From a virus: a stretch of 30,503 nucleotides of DNA. Within the stretch, counting starts at the first letter, position 1. Every line of letters begins with the position of its first letter. Of this stretch, positions 9,805 to 18,156 are shown in pieces. Position numbers and translations under genes: made by a program. The DNA lies in the IMG/VR virus record IMGVR_UViG_3300017763_000113, positions 1 to 30,503 of that record. One strand, 5' to 3'. The notes under the pieces were generated by a model. That model had not been told where the DNA came from, did no database searches, and saw only the letters and a list, made by a program, of their open reading frames with translations.

Positions 9805-11724
9805 ATGGCAATATCCACACATACAGTATCTATTGCTGGAACATGGACAAAAGCAGATCTCATCAATCAGTGGGAAGATGCTTTTGAGTGGTTAGAATGG
9901 CATGGTGATACAAAAACTGGATTAATTATTGGAATCTCTACATTTACTGGTGGAGATTATAGAGAGGGAACTAGTGATGCTGATCATTATGATGTTTTTG
10001 CAAAATCAACATCTGGAATTGGAACTGGTGCATCATTCTCTGTTGATTTAAGTAATGGTGGTATTAACCATGTTCGTGTTAATCGTCCTGGATACGGATA
10101 CACTGGTGGAGAAGAAATTACAATTGATGGGGCAGATATTGATAGAACTTCTGGTGTAGGAGATATTAGTTTTAAGGTTGCAATTGCATCAACTATTACC
10201 AATGCAGTTTCATATGCAATAACTGCCACTGATTATTTTGTACTTTCTGGAACTGATAGAAATGGTGTAGTATCTGGAAAAGCAACCTCTATTACAATTA
10301 AAGAAGGTGATACTCTAAAGTTTGATAATAATATGAGTAACAGTAGTTATCGTTTAAATATTGTTTGGAATTGTGATGAACAATCTGGTACAAGTGTTGG
10401 AAGTACAAATAGGGTATTTAATGTTTATGGACAAAATGCAATTTATAATACTGGAGAAATGTTCTGGACTCCAGTTTCTGGGCAAGCAGGAACATATTTG
10501 GTGAGAGATGATAATGGTAATGAGGGTATAAGTGGTGTAGGTACAATTACAGTATTGCCCGCAAGTCCTTCAGATGTCACTGCACTTGGATATGGTAGCA
10601 CAACTACATTCTATGCAAAAAATACCACCAATGCATATCCATATGGTGTATTAAGACATGTAATTGCAGAAAACAAAAAGTTTGGTGATACTTATCGTGG
10701 ATTTAGTTTTCGTGATACTACTAATATAGTTTTCAGTGTAGGTTCTGCATTTTCTCCACATAAACCTTGGGATTCCGATCACGGATCTTCTGCCAATGGA
10801 GGTTCTCAGTATCCCGAAAGGATGGCAGGAAATTCTTTCTTAGATACTTATCTTCAACCACAAAGTACCCAGGCAAGTTTAACGAATTCTTCTCATTATC
10901 AATATACTCAAAATGGATATACTGATGGTACTCGGTTTCAAACTGGTGGAAATACAACAGAGCAATTAGATCTAAACATTTATAGATCCAGTTTAGATCC
11001 TAAGTTTGTTGTAATGTCATATAAAGCACCTACAGTATCAAGTACCAAACTTAGAGAAAATACTTTTGATACAATCATCTTCCACAACTTTACAAATGAT
11101 AATTTGTGGGATAATGATGATCTATTCTTAGGTGGGTATACACAAATTATCCCAAGTGCCGATTATACAAATGATAATTTACCATCGTTAGAATTCCGTA
11201 CTAGTCTCACTGGTAATCATGACGATGGCAATAATAGATACCCATCTAAGAGAATGGCAGAATTTGGATATGAAGGTATTAAATTGAGTGGCACTGATCC
11301 ATATTATGTACAACAATATTGTAGTTATTATATTCAACCAACAAATAATTCTGCGGGTGGTAGTACACCAATGACTTTTGATCATGGGAGAGTATATTAC
11401 AGAAATGCTTCAGATGACCCAGAAAGATCATGGGGTGGTGTTTCTCAACAAGAATCTGGCAATCAATACGATAAAATTGGAGCAGGTGCAGATTTCAATG
11501 CTGTAGTCAAAGGTATTCCATTGAACGGAAACCTAATTCCAGTTCCGTATTATATTCCAGATGATTTTGTAATAATTAATTTCCATTATAGTAACCCAAA
11601 TACAAATATTTCTCAAGGTGATACAATCACCATCAGTGGTAGTGAAGTTTATACTGTAATCACTGGTTCTTATAACCAGGATACACACACTAGAGGTATT
11701 CTATTCTGTGCGAGGTCAACCTAA
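9805..11724 (+). CDS. Phage structural protein, second copy of the duplicated fibre gene
   Basis: This 639-residue protein is paralogous to the product at 7594-9546: same start (MAISTHTVSIAGTWTK), shared NRPGYGYTGGE motif, and shared C-terminal IPDDFVIINFHY and GDTITISGSEVYTVI. It also has the degenerate cupredoxin-like stretch (~150-255: KEGDTLKFDNN, then SGQAGTYLVRDD). The middle (~260-560) has diverged much more than the ends, as expected if the ends dock to the particle and the middle is exposed. It has its own late promoter at 9780. The stop overlaps the start of the small partner (TAATG), with GAGG at 11712-11715. A virion fibre or decoration role is inferred. Confidence 0.75.
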   Translation: MAISTHTVSIAGTWTKADLINQWEDAFEWLEWHGDTKTGLIIGISTFTGGDYREGTSDADHYDVFAKSTSGIGTGASFSVDLSNGGINHVRVNRPGYGYTGGEEITIDGADIDRTSGVGDISFKVAIASTITNAVSYAITATDYFVLSGTDRNGVVSGKATSITIKEGDTLKFDNNMSNSSYRLNIVWNCDEQSGTSVGSTNRVFNVYGQNAIYNTGEMFWTPVSGQAGTYLVRDDNGNEGISGVGTITVLPASPSDVTALGYGSTTTFYAKNTTNAYPYGVLRHVIAENKKFGDTYRGFSFRDTTNIVFSVGSAFSPHKPWDSDHGSSANGGSQYPERMAGNSFLDTYLQPQSTQASLTNSSHYQYTQNGYTDGTRFQTGGNTTEQLDLNIYRSSLDPKFVVMSYKAPTVSSTKLRENTFDTIIFHNFTNDNLWDNDDLFLGGYTQIIPSADYTNDNLPSLEFRTSLTGNHDDGNNRYPSKRMAEFGYEGIKLSGTDPYYVQQYCSYYIQPTNNSAGGSTPMTFDHGRVYYRNASDDPERSWGGVSQQESGNQYDKIGAGADFNAVVKGIPLNGNLIPVPYYIPDDFVIINFHYSNPNTNISQGDTITISGSEVYTVITGSYNQDTHTRGILFCARST

Positions 11725-11945
11725 TGGCAGACTGGTCTTTTCCATCACTTACTACAGTTAAAGTAGGATTTGTAACAACTACTGTACAGATTGGTAATAA
11801 TATTATTTCAGTAAATCCTGGAATAAGTTATAAAGATAACACCAACTTTGTCTTTACGAACATAAGTCCACAAGTACCTGGATTCTTGACTGGTCGTAGA
11901 CTTGGAGTTGGTCAATTATATCCCAGAGGTGTATATAATAAATAG
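11724..11945 (+). CDS. Small phage structural protein, second copy of duplicated pair
   Basis: This 73-residue protein begins MADWSFPSLTT and ends GQLYPRGVYNK, matching the 80-residue paralogue at 9546-9788 at both ends. It starts on the stop codon of the large paralogue and has the same GAGG ribosome site spacing as the first copy. It has no membrane segment. Its TAG stop lies within the late promoter octamer for the following gene. Function unknown; it is probably co-assembled with its large partner. Confidence 0.7.
   Translation: MADWSFPSLTTVKVGFVTTTVQIGNNIISVNPGISYKDNTNFVFTNISPQVPGFLTGRRLGVGQLYPRGVYNK
11937..11944 (+). promoter_or_regulatory. T4-type late promoter (AATAAATA) before the large fibre gene
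   Basis: AATAAATA overlaps the stop of the preceding gene and lies 54 bp before the ATG at 11999. A second related box, CTAAATA, lies at 11960-11966 and is followed at once by the perfect palindrome CTCTTAAGAG (11967-11976), so this leader is longer and more structured than those at 4959 and 9780. Confidence 0.6.
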
Positions 11946-11998
11946 CAGATTATTAAAAACTAAATACTCTTAAGAGATCCACCTAGCTAAAGAAATAG

Positions 11999-14900
11999 AT
12001 GACTAGAAATAGTAGAGAATTATCTCAATTTGCATCTTTTGTTGAAATTAGAGATGCTAATCAAAACATAGGATTGTCAACATCTTTGGTGATGTTGGGT
12101 GGTGTTGGTATTGGTAGTACGGTCGGTGATTTTTTAGCAGAAAGAGCACTAAGAGATCCTGATGGTGATCCATTAATTAACTTTAATAAATCATTTTTCT
12201 TAGATGATGTCTTCATTCGTGGAGACTTCAATCTAGATGGTGGAGAAACTTCTATAACTGGTGCTGGCGCCACATTCCCAGCATTGAATGTAACTGGATT
12301 AACAACAACTAAAAATCTAGTTGTCACGGGTGTTACTACGCTTTCCCGTGACACTGGAATGGGAACGGTTTATATTGGTCAACAATCGGTTCCTGTTGCT
12401 GGAGCACAGGGAGATGATCCAACAAATAGTAACTCTGATATTGGAATTGGAATTACTGGTCCTGGTGGAACAGTTAATGGTTCTGCGGATGGTCCTGGTA
12501 TAGCACACGGTTTAGTTGTCATTGATAATGTTGGTGCTGGAGATCCTCAAAAGGATGTAGCACTATATGTTTCAGGTAGGGTTCACTTTAATGGTGGTGA
12601 TCCACTTATTACTGATCCCGCAAATGGTGGTGAAACTGGGTTAGGAACTGAGTTCGTTGTTGTTCCCGAATCACTCTTCTATGACACCATTACTTGCATG
12701 GAAGATATCAATATCGTCCGTGAACCAGGTAATTCAACGAAAGCAAGATTAAGAGTATTTAATGATGAACGTGAGGGTGATTGGGCACAAGCAGGTATTG
12801 ATACAGAGTCAGCATCTGCTGCAATTTTCACTACTGGTGGTTTTGAAGCAAAGAAATTTGGATCAGTAGGTTGGGGATTAAGAGTTCAAGAATATGTTGA
12901 TGTTGGTTATGATTTAGGTGGAACTAGTGGATCTGAAGATCATCTCGGTGATGATGTACTCAGTAGATTTTACGGAAATATGAATTTGGAGATGCCAATC
13001 CTTTCGATTGGTATGACACCTGCTTCCCATAAGGCATCATATGCTCCATACGGAAAAACTGAGGTTAATACTGATGGTGCAGTATTCTCCCAACTACAAC
13101 CAAATATTGTTAACACTCCAACTGGTGGTATTGGTAGTGATGGTGCTCGTTGGAATAATGTTTTCAGTAACTTCTTAGATGTTGGTCCTTTAGGAACTGA
13201 CAGTCAAGCAAATATGGTTAACCTAGACGTTGGTTTGGGTGCAACTATTGGATATCTAAATGTTGCTGGTGTTGGTGGAACCGATGAGAATGAAATTTAT
13301 CTAGATGTTGGTCCTGGTAAATCAAGACTATCTAATGTGGATAGTTCTGGATTCTTTAATCATCTTGGTGTTGCAACAATCAATGGATTCTTAAACGTCA
13401 TCAGTGATAGTTACAATAATGCGTATGTTGCTACTGCTTTCCAATCAAATAATGTAGATTTATTCAAGCAAGACGAAACTAATAGTACAAATCCCGAGTT
13501 TTTCTATCCAGCAATGGGCAACTCTGGACAGAATCAAACTGATGCTGGTGCTCAACTATTTGTCAACCCAGGATTCTATCTGGATGCATTTGGTACTAGT
13601 TTATTCGTACATAATAATCTAAATGTTCTTGGTACATCTATTCTTGCGTCAGAAGAAAATCCAGACCTAAGATTTGACCTAATAAACTATGGTGTTACTG
13701 AACTTAATTTTGCAAGTCAGGCAAGATATATTGATATTGGTGAAGCACAAAGTGCTGTTGGTGGTTTTACAACAATTAGAAGTAATAATACAGAACTTGC
13801 CAGACTAGTTCTATCACAGAATGAGATTAAAGCAAGTGATCAGCAAGTAAATATCACTCTTGATAGTGCAACATCCACAGCATTTGCTGGTTTTGTTCAA
13901 ATTGGTGGTACACACATTAAATGTGATTCCAATGTTATTGACATTGCAGACTCATCACAAAGAGCAGATTTATTCAAACAAGCAGAAGATATTATTGTTG
14001 GTTCTAATGATGTTGGTATCATCACCATTAGGAATAATGTCACAGAACTTACTGGTTTCTTGAGACTTGGTAAGAATGTTATTCAATCATCTGATGAATT
14101 TACCGCAATTCAAATTGGATTGGGTGCAACATATACTGAAGTCACTGGTGATTTGGTTGTTGGTGGAAAAGATATTCAAGATGGTATTGGTATCACAAAC
14201 ATGACCCTAGATGGTGATGTTAAGACTACTTTCTATGGAGACATTGAGGTTCGTGGAAATCAGATTCTAGCATCAGATGGTACAGTCAACATCTTGATGT
14301 TTGATGCACAAGAAGCAACGAGTTTTACTGGTAACATAAGAGTTGAAGGCAATAACATTTTAGCAGGTACTGGTGATACAAATATCACTATGGTTGCAAA
14401 TAATAATACCATATTTGCTGGACCAATTCAAGTCAATGGTAATGCAATTCGTGCAAGTAATGGTCAAGATAACATCGAAATGGATAGTGATGTTAAGACA
14501 ACCGTTTTAGGTGATTTGCAGGTAGGTACAGGCACAATGCGTGCTGGTGATGCAACAATATGTATTAAAATGATTGGTGGTACTGGTGATGTTGGAATTA
14601 CAAGTGACTTAACTGCTAATAGTGCATTCTTTAATGGTGATGAAGCAAGACTGAATACATTAGATGTTAACATCAGAGATAATCTACTAACTCTTGGTCT
14701 CATTGAAGATCCACTTAATCAAGGTCAACTTATTCCTCCTAATGTATCGGTAGGAAATAGTGGTGATGCTGGTATCGTCATGGCACGTTATGACGTTGGA
14801 CTTTCAACTCATAAGTATGCTGCTATTTTCTACGATAATTCTCAAGGAAGAATTGCAATCCGCACTGATGTTAATCCAGATCCTGGTACTGGTGAGGTTG

Positions 14901-15085
14901 GAAGAGATCGTTTTGTTGTTGAGCAAGGACTTCCATCAGAATTGGAAGTACAAAATTTATACATTAATCTAAATAGCACTCTTGGAATCACTACTATCTT
15001 TGAAGCACAAGTTTCTGATGATGGTGAATCAGTTGAGGATGTTCTTGCTGTTGTAAATGTTGAGATTGATGCTGGGTTCTTCTAA
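11999..15085 (+). CDS. Large tail fibre-like structural protein with ~30-residue beta repeats
   Basis: This 1028-residue protein starts MTRNSRELSQFASFVEIRD, an N-terminus I recognise from cyanophage fibre or baseplate-associated proteins, where it probably anchors to the particle. The body is Gly-, Asn- and Thr-rich beta sequence. Near the C-terminus is a regular repeat whose units start at Gly717, Gly747, Gly778, Gly808 and Gly838 (pattern G-x-(I/L)-x-V-x-G-(N)-x-I), with less regular units before (around 13889 and 14056). The final ~150 residues (from NIRDNLLTLG, through GIVMARYDVG and YAAIFYDNSQGRIAIRTD) form a separate domain. It is the last gene of the fibre block, and a promoter change follows directly. 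The exact T4 equivalent (long fibre or baseplate) is not certain. Confidence 0.75.
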   Translation: MTRNSRELSQFASFVEIRDANQNIGLSTSLVMLGGVGIGSTVGDFLAERALRDPDGDPLINFNKSFFLDDVFIRGDFNLDGGETSITGAGATFPALNVTGLTTTKNLVVTGVTTLSRDTGMGTVYIGQQSVPVAGAQGDDPTNSNSDIGIGITGPGGTVNGSADGPGIAHGLVVIDNVGAGDPQKDVALYVSGRVHFNGGDPLITDPANGGETGLGTEFVVVPESLFYDTITCMEDINIVREPGNSTKARLRVFNDEREGDWAQAGIDTESASAAIFTTGGFEAKKFGSVGWGLRVQEYVDVGYDLGGTSGSEDHLGDDVLSRFYGNMNLEMPILSIGMTPASHKASYAPYGKTEVNTDGAVFSQLQPNIVNTPTGGIGSDGARWNNVFSNFLDVGPLGTDSQANMVNLDVGLGATIGYLNVAGVGGTDENEIYLDVGPGKSRLSNVDSSGFFNHLGVATINGFLNVISDSYNNAYVATAFQSNNVDLFKQDETNSTNPEFFYPAMGNSGQNQTDAGAQLFVNPGFYLDAFGTSLFVHNNLNVLGTSILASEENPDLRFDLINYGVTELNFASQARYIDIGEAQSAVGGFTTIRSNNTELARLVLSQNEIKASDQQVNITLDSATSTAFAGFVQIGGTHIKCDSNVIDIADSSQRADLFKQAEDIIVGSNDVGIITIRNNVTELTGFLRLGKNVIQSSDEFTAIQIGLGATYTEVTGDLVVGGKDIQDGIGITNMTLDGDVKTTFYGDIEVRGNQILASDGTVNILMFDAQEATSFTGNIRVEGNNILAGTGDTNITMVANNNTIFAGPIQVNGNAIRASNGQDNIEMDSDVKTTVLGDLQVGTGTMRAGDATICIKMIGGTGDVGITSDLTANSAFFNGDEARLNTLDVNIRDNLLTLGLIEDPLNQGQLIPPNVSVGNSGDAGIVMARYDVGLSTHKYAAIFYDNSQGRIAIRTDVNPDPGTGEVGRDRFVVEQGLPSELEVQNLYINLNSTLGITTIFEAQVSDDGESVEDVLAVVNVEIDAGFF

Positions 15086-15088
15086 CCC

Positions 15089-15117
15089 TTGACAAGATGC
15101 CCAAATGTTGCTACAAT
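15089..15117 (+). promoter_or_regulatory. Strong sigma70-type promoter (TTGACA-N17-TACAAT)
   Basis: A consensus -35 TTGACA (15089-15094) and a -10 TACAAT (15112-15117) are separated by exactly 17 bp. It lies just after the fibre gene stop and upstream of the 54-residue gene at 15203, giving a leader of about 80 nt. The type is that used by host RNA polymerase for early phage genes. Confidence 0.7.
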
Positions 15118-15202
15118 CTCTCTGTTGAGGTTAGAAAAGATATAGCTCTAAGACTTTAATACTTGTCTATATACTGCTACAATATAACTAAGGATTATTT
15201 TC

Positions 15203-15367
15203 ATGGACCCATCTGAAATTTCTTTAAGTACTCCATCAAAATCTTTTGAATATGAAAAACTTGCTAGAGATATTGATAAAATTGAAGATATTGAAGAACT
15301 GAAAATGACTCTTAAATCTTATGTTAAATTATATTTTAAGCAACAAGAAACAATTAAAATGATCTGA
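15203..15367 (+). CDS. Small conserved phage protein of unknown function (54 residues)
   Basis: The frame from ATG 15203 to TGA 15365-15367 encodes a 54-residue acidic, helical-looking protein (start MDPSEISLSTPSK, end FKQQETIKMI). AAGGA at 15190-15194 gives a ribosome site 8 bp before the ATG. It has no cysteine, membrane segment or known motif. The region FEYEKLARDIDKIEDIEELK suggests one amphipathic helix, perhaps a dimer or partner-binding helix. It lies between two sigma70-type promoters and before the helicase gene, so it is probably expressed early. I considered an NblA-like antenna-degradation peptide because size and helix fit loosely, but the sequence does not support that name. Confidence 0.65.
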   Translation: MDPSEISLSTPSKSFEYEKLARDIDKIEDIEELKMTLKSYVKLYFKQQETIKMI

Positions 15368-15391
15368 TGGAGACAGTTTGAGAACCGTCAC

Positions 15392-15421
15392 AAGCACCTT
15401 GACTTTAGGGTCGGGGTGCTT
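15392..15421 (+). terminator. Hairpin overlapping a promoter, weak terminator or attenuator candidate
   Basis: AAGCACC (15392-15398) pairs with GGTGCTT (15415-15421), and an inner GAC/GTC pairing is possible. Only two T residues follow, so it is a poor intrinsic terminator. It covers the -35 and spacer of the promoter at 15399-15427. Confidence 0.35.
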
Positions 15422-15427
15422 TATAGT
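15399..15427 (+). promoter_or_regulatory. Sigma70-type promoter for the helicase gene (TTGACT-N17-TATAGT)
   Basis: The -35 TTGACT (15399-15404) and -10 TATAGT (15422-15427) are separated by 17 bp. Transcription would begin near 15434, leaving a leader of under 20 nt before the TTG start at 15451. The element overlaps an inverted repeat. Confidence 0.6.
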
Positions 15428-15450
15428 ATATTCATTGACAGGGACAGCAC

Positions 15451-16698
15451 TTGACCATCACTCTTCGTCCACACCAGCAACGTGCAGTTAATGCTATGTG
15501 GGACAACAGCAAAGGTCAGGTCATCGTTCCTACGGGTGGTGGCAAGACTATTTGTATGATTGAAGATGTAATGATCAATCTTGATCTTATCAATCTTGGT
15601 CAGACTTATGTTGTTGTAGCACCTCGCATTCTGCTTGCTGAACAACTTTGTAGTGAGTTTCTTGAACTGATTGATACTAAGAATGTTCATGTAATGCACG
15701 TTCATAGTGGTGAGACTCAGCATTTCAGCAGCACTAAAGCAGAACAGATTCATATGTTTGCTAATGTTGCTCGGACTTCTGGTGACTCCTGCATTATCTT
15801 TACTACCTATCACTCTCTTCATCGTGTGATGGAAGCAGATATTGAGGTCAATACTATCTACTTTGATGAAGCACATAACAGTGTTCAACGTAACTTTTTT
15901 CCTCCCACTGAGTTCTTCTCTCACGAAGCAGATCGTTGCTTCTTTTTCACTGCTACTCCTAAGCATTCTATCACGGTAATGAAACCTGGCATGAATGATC
16001 CTGAAGTTTATGGTCAGGTTATTTGTCAGGTTCCTGCTCCAGAACTTATCAATGGTGGTTTCATTATTCCTCCTAAAGTTGTTGTTAATCAACTAGATAA
16101 TGCAGATCTCTATCCTGATGTTCCTCTCAGGGATTCTACACACTTAATCAAGACTATTGATGAGACTGGTGCTGATAAGGCATTGATCTGCTCTAAGTCT
16201 ACAAAAAACATCATCAATCTAATTGGTCAGTCTGACTTTACTTTCCAACTAGAATTGCGTGGATATTCTTACATGTATATCACAGCAAAAACTGGTGCTA
16301 TCATCGATGGACGTAAAGTCAACCGTGAGGTGTTCTTTGACACTTTGAGTGCATGGGGTCGTGATGATGACAAAAAGTTTGTTGTGCTCCACCACAGCAT
16401 CCTCTCAGAAGGTATCAATGTCAGTGGTCTTAATGCTGTAATTTTCATGAGGTCAATGGATTATATTGGCATCAGTCAGACTATCGGTCGTGTGATTCGA
16501 TTGCATAAAGATGATGCTGCTGGTCTTCGCAATGGCACTATTGTTCCTGGTAAACTTGATCAGTATACCAAATCTTATGGTCTAGTTTGTATCCCTGCCT
16601 TCAATAAAGTTGGTATTCAGACTGCACAAAAGATTCAGAATGTTGTTGACATTGTGTTTGAGCAAGGTGATGCTGCTGTTTCTGTAGTTAAGAAGTAA
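15451..16698 (+). CDS. Superfamily 2 DEAD/DEAH-box helicase (UvsW-like or type III restriction-like)
   Basis: This 415-residue protein has the main SF2 helicase motifs in order: LRPHQQRAV (residues 5-13), Walker A PTGGGKT (27-33), DEAH (139-142), TATP (167-170) and the arginine-finger motif QTIGRVIR (343-350). It should use ATP to translocate on or unwind DNA or RNA; in T4-like phages such enzymes act in recombination, fork regression or the change of replication mode. It is shorter than T4 UvsW (about 500 residues) and begins almost directly at the Q-like motif, so it lacks the UvsW N-terminal domain and I do not use that name. The start must be TTG at 15451: an in-frame TGA lies at 15436 and the next ATG (15496) would cut into the fold. 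AGGGA lies ~7 bp upstream. Confidence 0.88.
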   Translation: MTITLRPHQQRAVNAMWDNSKGQVIVPTGGGKTICMIEDVMINLDLINLGQTYVVVAPRILLAEQLCSEFLELIDTKNVHVMHVHSGETQHFSSTKAEQIHMFANVARTSGDSCIIFTTYHSLHRVMEADIEVNTIYFDEAHNSVQRNFFPPTEFFSHEADRCFFFTATPKHSITVMKPGMNDPEVYGQVICQVPAPELINGGFIIPPKVVVNQLDNADLYPDVPLRDSTHLIKTIDETGADKALICSKSTKNIINLIGQSDFTFQLELRGYSYMYITAKTGAIIDGRKVNREVFFDTLSAWGRDDDKKFVVLHHSILSEGINVSGLNAVIFMRSMDYIGISQTIGRVIRLHKDDAAGLRNGTIVPGKLDQYTKSYGLVCIPAFNKVGIQTAQKIQNVVDIVFEQGDAAVSVVKK

Positions 16699-16701
16699 TT
16701 T

Positions 16702-16926
16702 ATGAAGTATACATACACTAACTCATCAAAGTTAGAACCTACTTACTATAAACAATTCTGCTCTGATGATGGAAATTTTGTTGTAATTCCGATTGCAGGA
16801 AAGGGTGTTAAATACACCATTATTGCTCAAGGAAAACCAACGGGAAAAATTTATAGAAAATTTGACACAGCAATGAAAGATGTGTTAAAGTTACAAAAAA
16901 AGTACAAAAAGAAATTCAAAAAGTAA
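16702..16926 (+). CDS. Small basic protein of unknown function
   Basis: This 74-residue protein begins MKYTYTNSSKLEP and ends in a strongly basic tail (KLQKKYKKKFKK). The centre (NFVVIPIAGKGVKYTIIAQGKPTGKIYRKF) reads as a short beta-hairpin fold. It starts 3 bp after the helicase stop with an AAGAAG ribosome site inside the end of that gene, so it is cotranscribed and may assist the helicase or bind nucleic acid through its Lys tail. That role is inferred only from charge and position. Confidence 0.65.
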   Translation: MKYTYTNSSKLEPTYYKQFCSDDGNFVVIPIAGKGVKYTIIAQGKPTGKIYRKFDTAMKDVLKLQKKYKKKFKK

Positions 16927-16931
16927 TTGGT

Positions 16932-17600
16932 ATGTCAAATTTTTCATTATATTGTGATGTTCCAGAAGGGCATAATGAATATCTAATTCCCATGTTTTCT
17001 GTCCCACTTCTGCATCTCAAAGTGGAAGAATGGGATGAAAAGAGAAAAAGTCTTCTCGATATGTATTCAAGAAGAAGACAAGAAAGTGATAAATTTAAGA
17101 TTGCCACAGGTTCTAATTCTTCTCTAGATGTGGAAACTGATTATCACCACAATCATGACACTGGAGAGACTTACGATAGAGAAATAACAGATATTCTCAA
17201 ATCAGAATTAGAAACTTTTTCAGATACTTTTGAATGTGCTGCTGAAGTATGTACTTCATGGTTTGAAAGAGCAACTAATAGTAAGTTTCATCAGGTCCAT
17301 AATCATGGATCTATGGGATTTAGTGCTGTATTATTCATTCAGTTTAGTCCTGAGTATCATACTCCCACAGTATTTTTGAATCCAAACCTGGCAGATAATG
17401 AGGTTTGTAATTGCGTACCACCAGGAATTAGGGAAGGTTCACTTATATTTTTCCCTTCTTATGTTCTTCATTATACTGCACCGAATGAGAGTGAGAAGGA
17501 TAGAATCGTCCTCTCATTTAATATAAATGTAGAATACGAGAGTTTTTCTTTCGCAGATGAAGACGATAGTGATGGTGAATACTTCACAAAAGATGTCTAA
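16932..17600 (+). CDS. 2-oxoglutarate/Fe(II)-dependent oxygenase-like protein
   Basis: This 222-residue protein fits the phage and bacterial family of putative 2OG-Fe(II) oxygenases related to Pfam 2OG-FeII_Oxy_5. The metal-site segment is FHQVHNHGSMGFSAVLF (His120, His123, His125). The distal part, GSLIFFPSYVLHYTAPNES, holds His180, followed by Arg191 in DRIVLSFNI as likely 2-oxoglutarate ligand. The family typically shows an H-x-H pair rather than HxD here, so the exact ligands are uncertain. Such enzymes use O2, Fe(II) and 2-oxoglutarate to hydroxylate proteins, nucleotides or small molecules. It is first in a run of four oxygenase genes and its end overlaps the next start by 8 bp. The C-terminus is acidic (ADEDDSDGEY). 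Confidence 0.75.
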   Translation: MSNFSLYCDVPEGHNEYLIPMFSVPLLHLKVEEWDEKRKSLLDMYSRRRQESDKFKIATGSNSSLDVETDYHHNHDTGETYDREITDILKSELETFSDTFECAAEVCTSWFERATNSKFHQVHNHGSMGFSAVLFIQFSPEYHTPTVFLNPNLADNEVCNCVPPGIREGSLIFFPSYVLHYTAPNESEKDRIVLSFNINVEYESFSFADEDDSDGEYFTKDV

Positions 17601-18156
17601 ATCATTTATTCTTCGCAATTTTTTATTCAAAGATGATGTAAAAGCACTCAATCAATGGACTCTAGATAATTGTCATCTAGATTTTTTTGAAGATGCCTGC
17701 ATGGATCCAGATAATCATGGAACACGATTCACAACTCGATTCCCTAATGAAGAGATAGCACCTAATTTAAACTATCCAAAGTCTGCACATACTGTACGGC
17801 AAAGAATAATCAATTATTTTCATCTAGAAGGTTACAAAAGTCCACCATCCTACAGTCATGGAATTGTAAATGGCATTGGATATGATGGTGGCAGAATAGA
17901 GAATCATATTGACCCTACATATTATCCAAATACTAAAACAGTTCACTTTAATGCTATTACTCAACAAGCACATAAGGGTGGACATACGATCATTGGTGGT
18001 GTAGAATATACAGATATAAATTCTACAGATCTTTTGATATATCAAGTCTCTGAGATTCACCATGAAGTAACACCAACACAAGGTGATACTGCCAGAATAC
18101 TATGGGTTTTTGGATTTTGTTTAGATGATGAAAAAGTACAGGAGATATTCTTATGA
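17593..18156 (+). CDS. 2-oxoglutarate/Fe(II)-dependent oxygenase
   Basis: This 187-residue protein has a double-stranded beta-helix core. The HxD motif is His105-Ile-Asp107 (ENHIDPTY), the distal His is 156 or 157 (EIHHEVTP) and the 2-oxoglutarate-binding Arg168 lies 11 residues on (TARILWVFGF). Spacing fits the prolyl-4-hydroxylase-like superfamily. I chose ATG 17593 (MSKSFILRNFLF) rather than the longer frame from 17557: it aligns with the usual family start, and the longer option would overlap the previous gene much more. The stop overlaps the next start (ATGA). The substrate is unknown; the tail-collar fibres in the same block are candidates, by inference. Confidence 0.8.
   Translation: MSKSFILRNFLFKDDVKALNQWTLDNCHLDFFEDACMDPDNHGTRFTTRFPNEEIAPNLNYPKSAHTVRQRIINYFHLEGYKSPPSYSHGIVNGIGYDGGRIENHIDPTYYPNTKTVHFNAITQQAHKGGHTIIGGVEYTDINSTDLLIYQVSEIHHEVTPTQGDTARILWVFGFCLDDEKVQEIFL

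Larger units (their letters stand above)
7594..11945 (+). repeat. Tandem duplication of a two-gene fibre module
   Basis: The module of one large plus one small gene (7594-9788) is followed directly by a diverged second copy (9805-11945). The large proteins (650 and 639 residues) align from end to end, and the small ones (80 and 73 residues) share the start MAD(Y/W)SF and an end of the GQ(M/L)YPR type. At DNA level a 33-nt stretch encoding NRPGYGYTGGE is identical at 7918-7950 and 10081-10113. The large/small junction (TGTGCGAGG then CAACCTAATGGCAGACT) is also nearly identical. Each small gene ends inside a late promoter octamer. Confidence 0.85.

Noticed and set aside
15203-15367. NblA (phycobilisome degradation peptide) for the 54-residue gene
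   Set aside because: Size and helix content are similar, but the typical NblA sequence pattern was not seen.
15392-15421. Strong intrinsic terminator
   Set aside because: The stem is good but is followed by only two T residues and overlaps a promoter, so it was kept only as a weak terminator or attenuator candidate.
15421-16092. Long minus-strand open frame (223 codons) opposite the helicase gene
   Set aside because: It lies fully opposite a gene with intact SF2 motifs, has no domain-like sequence, and all convincing genes are on the + strand.
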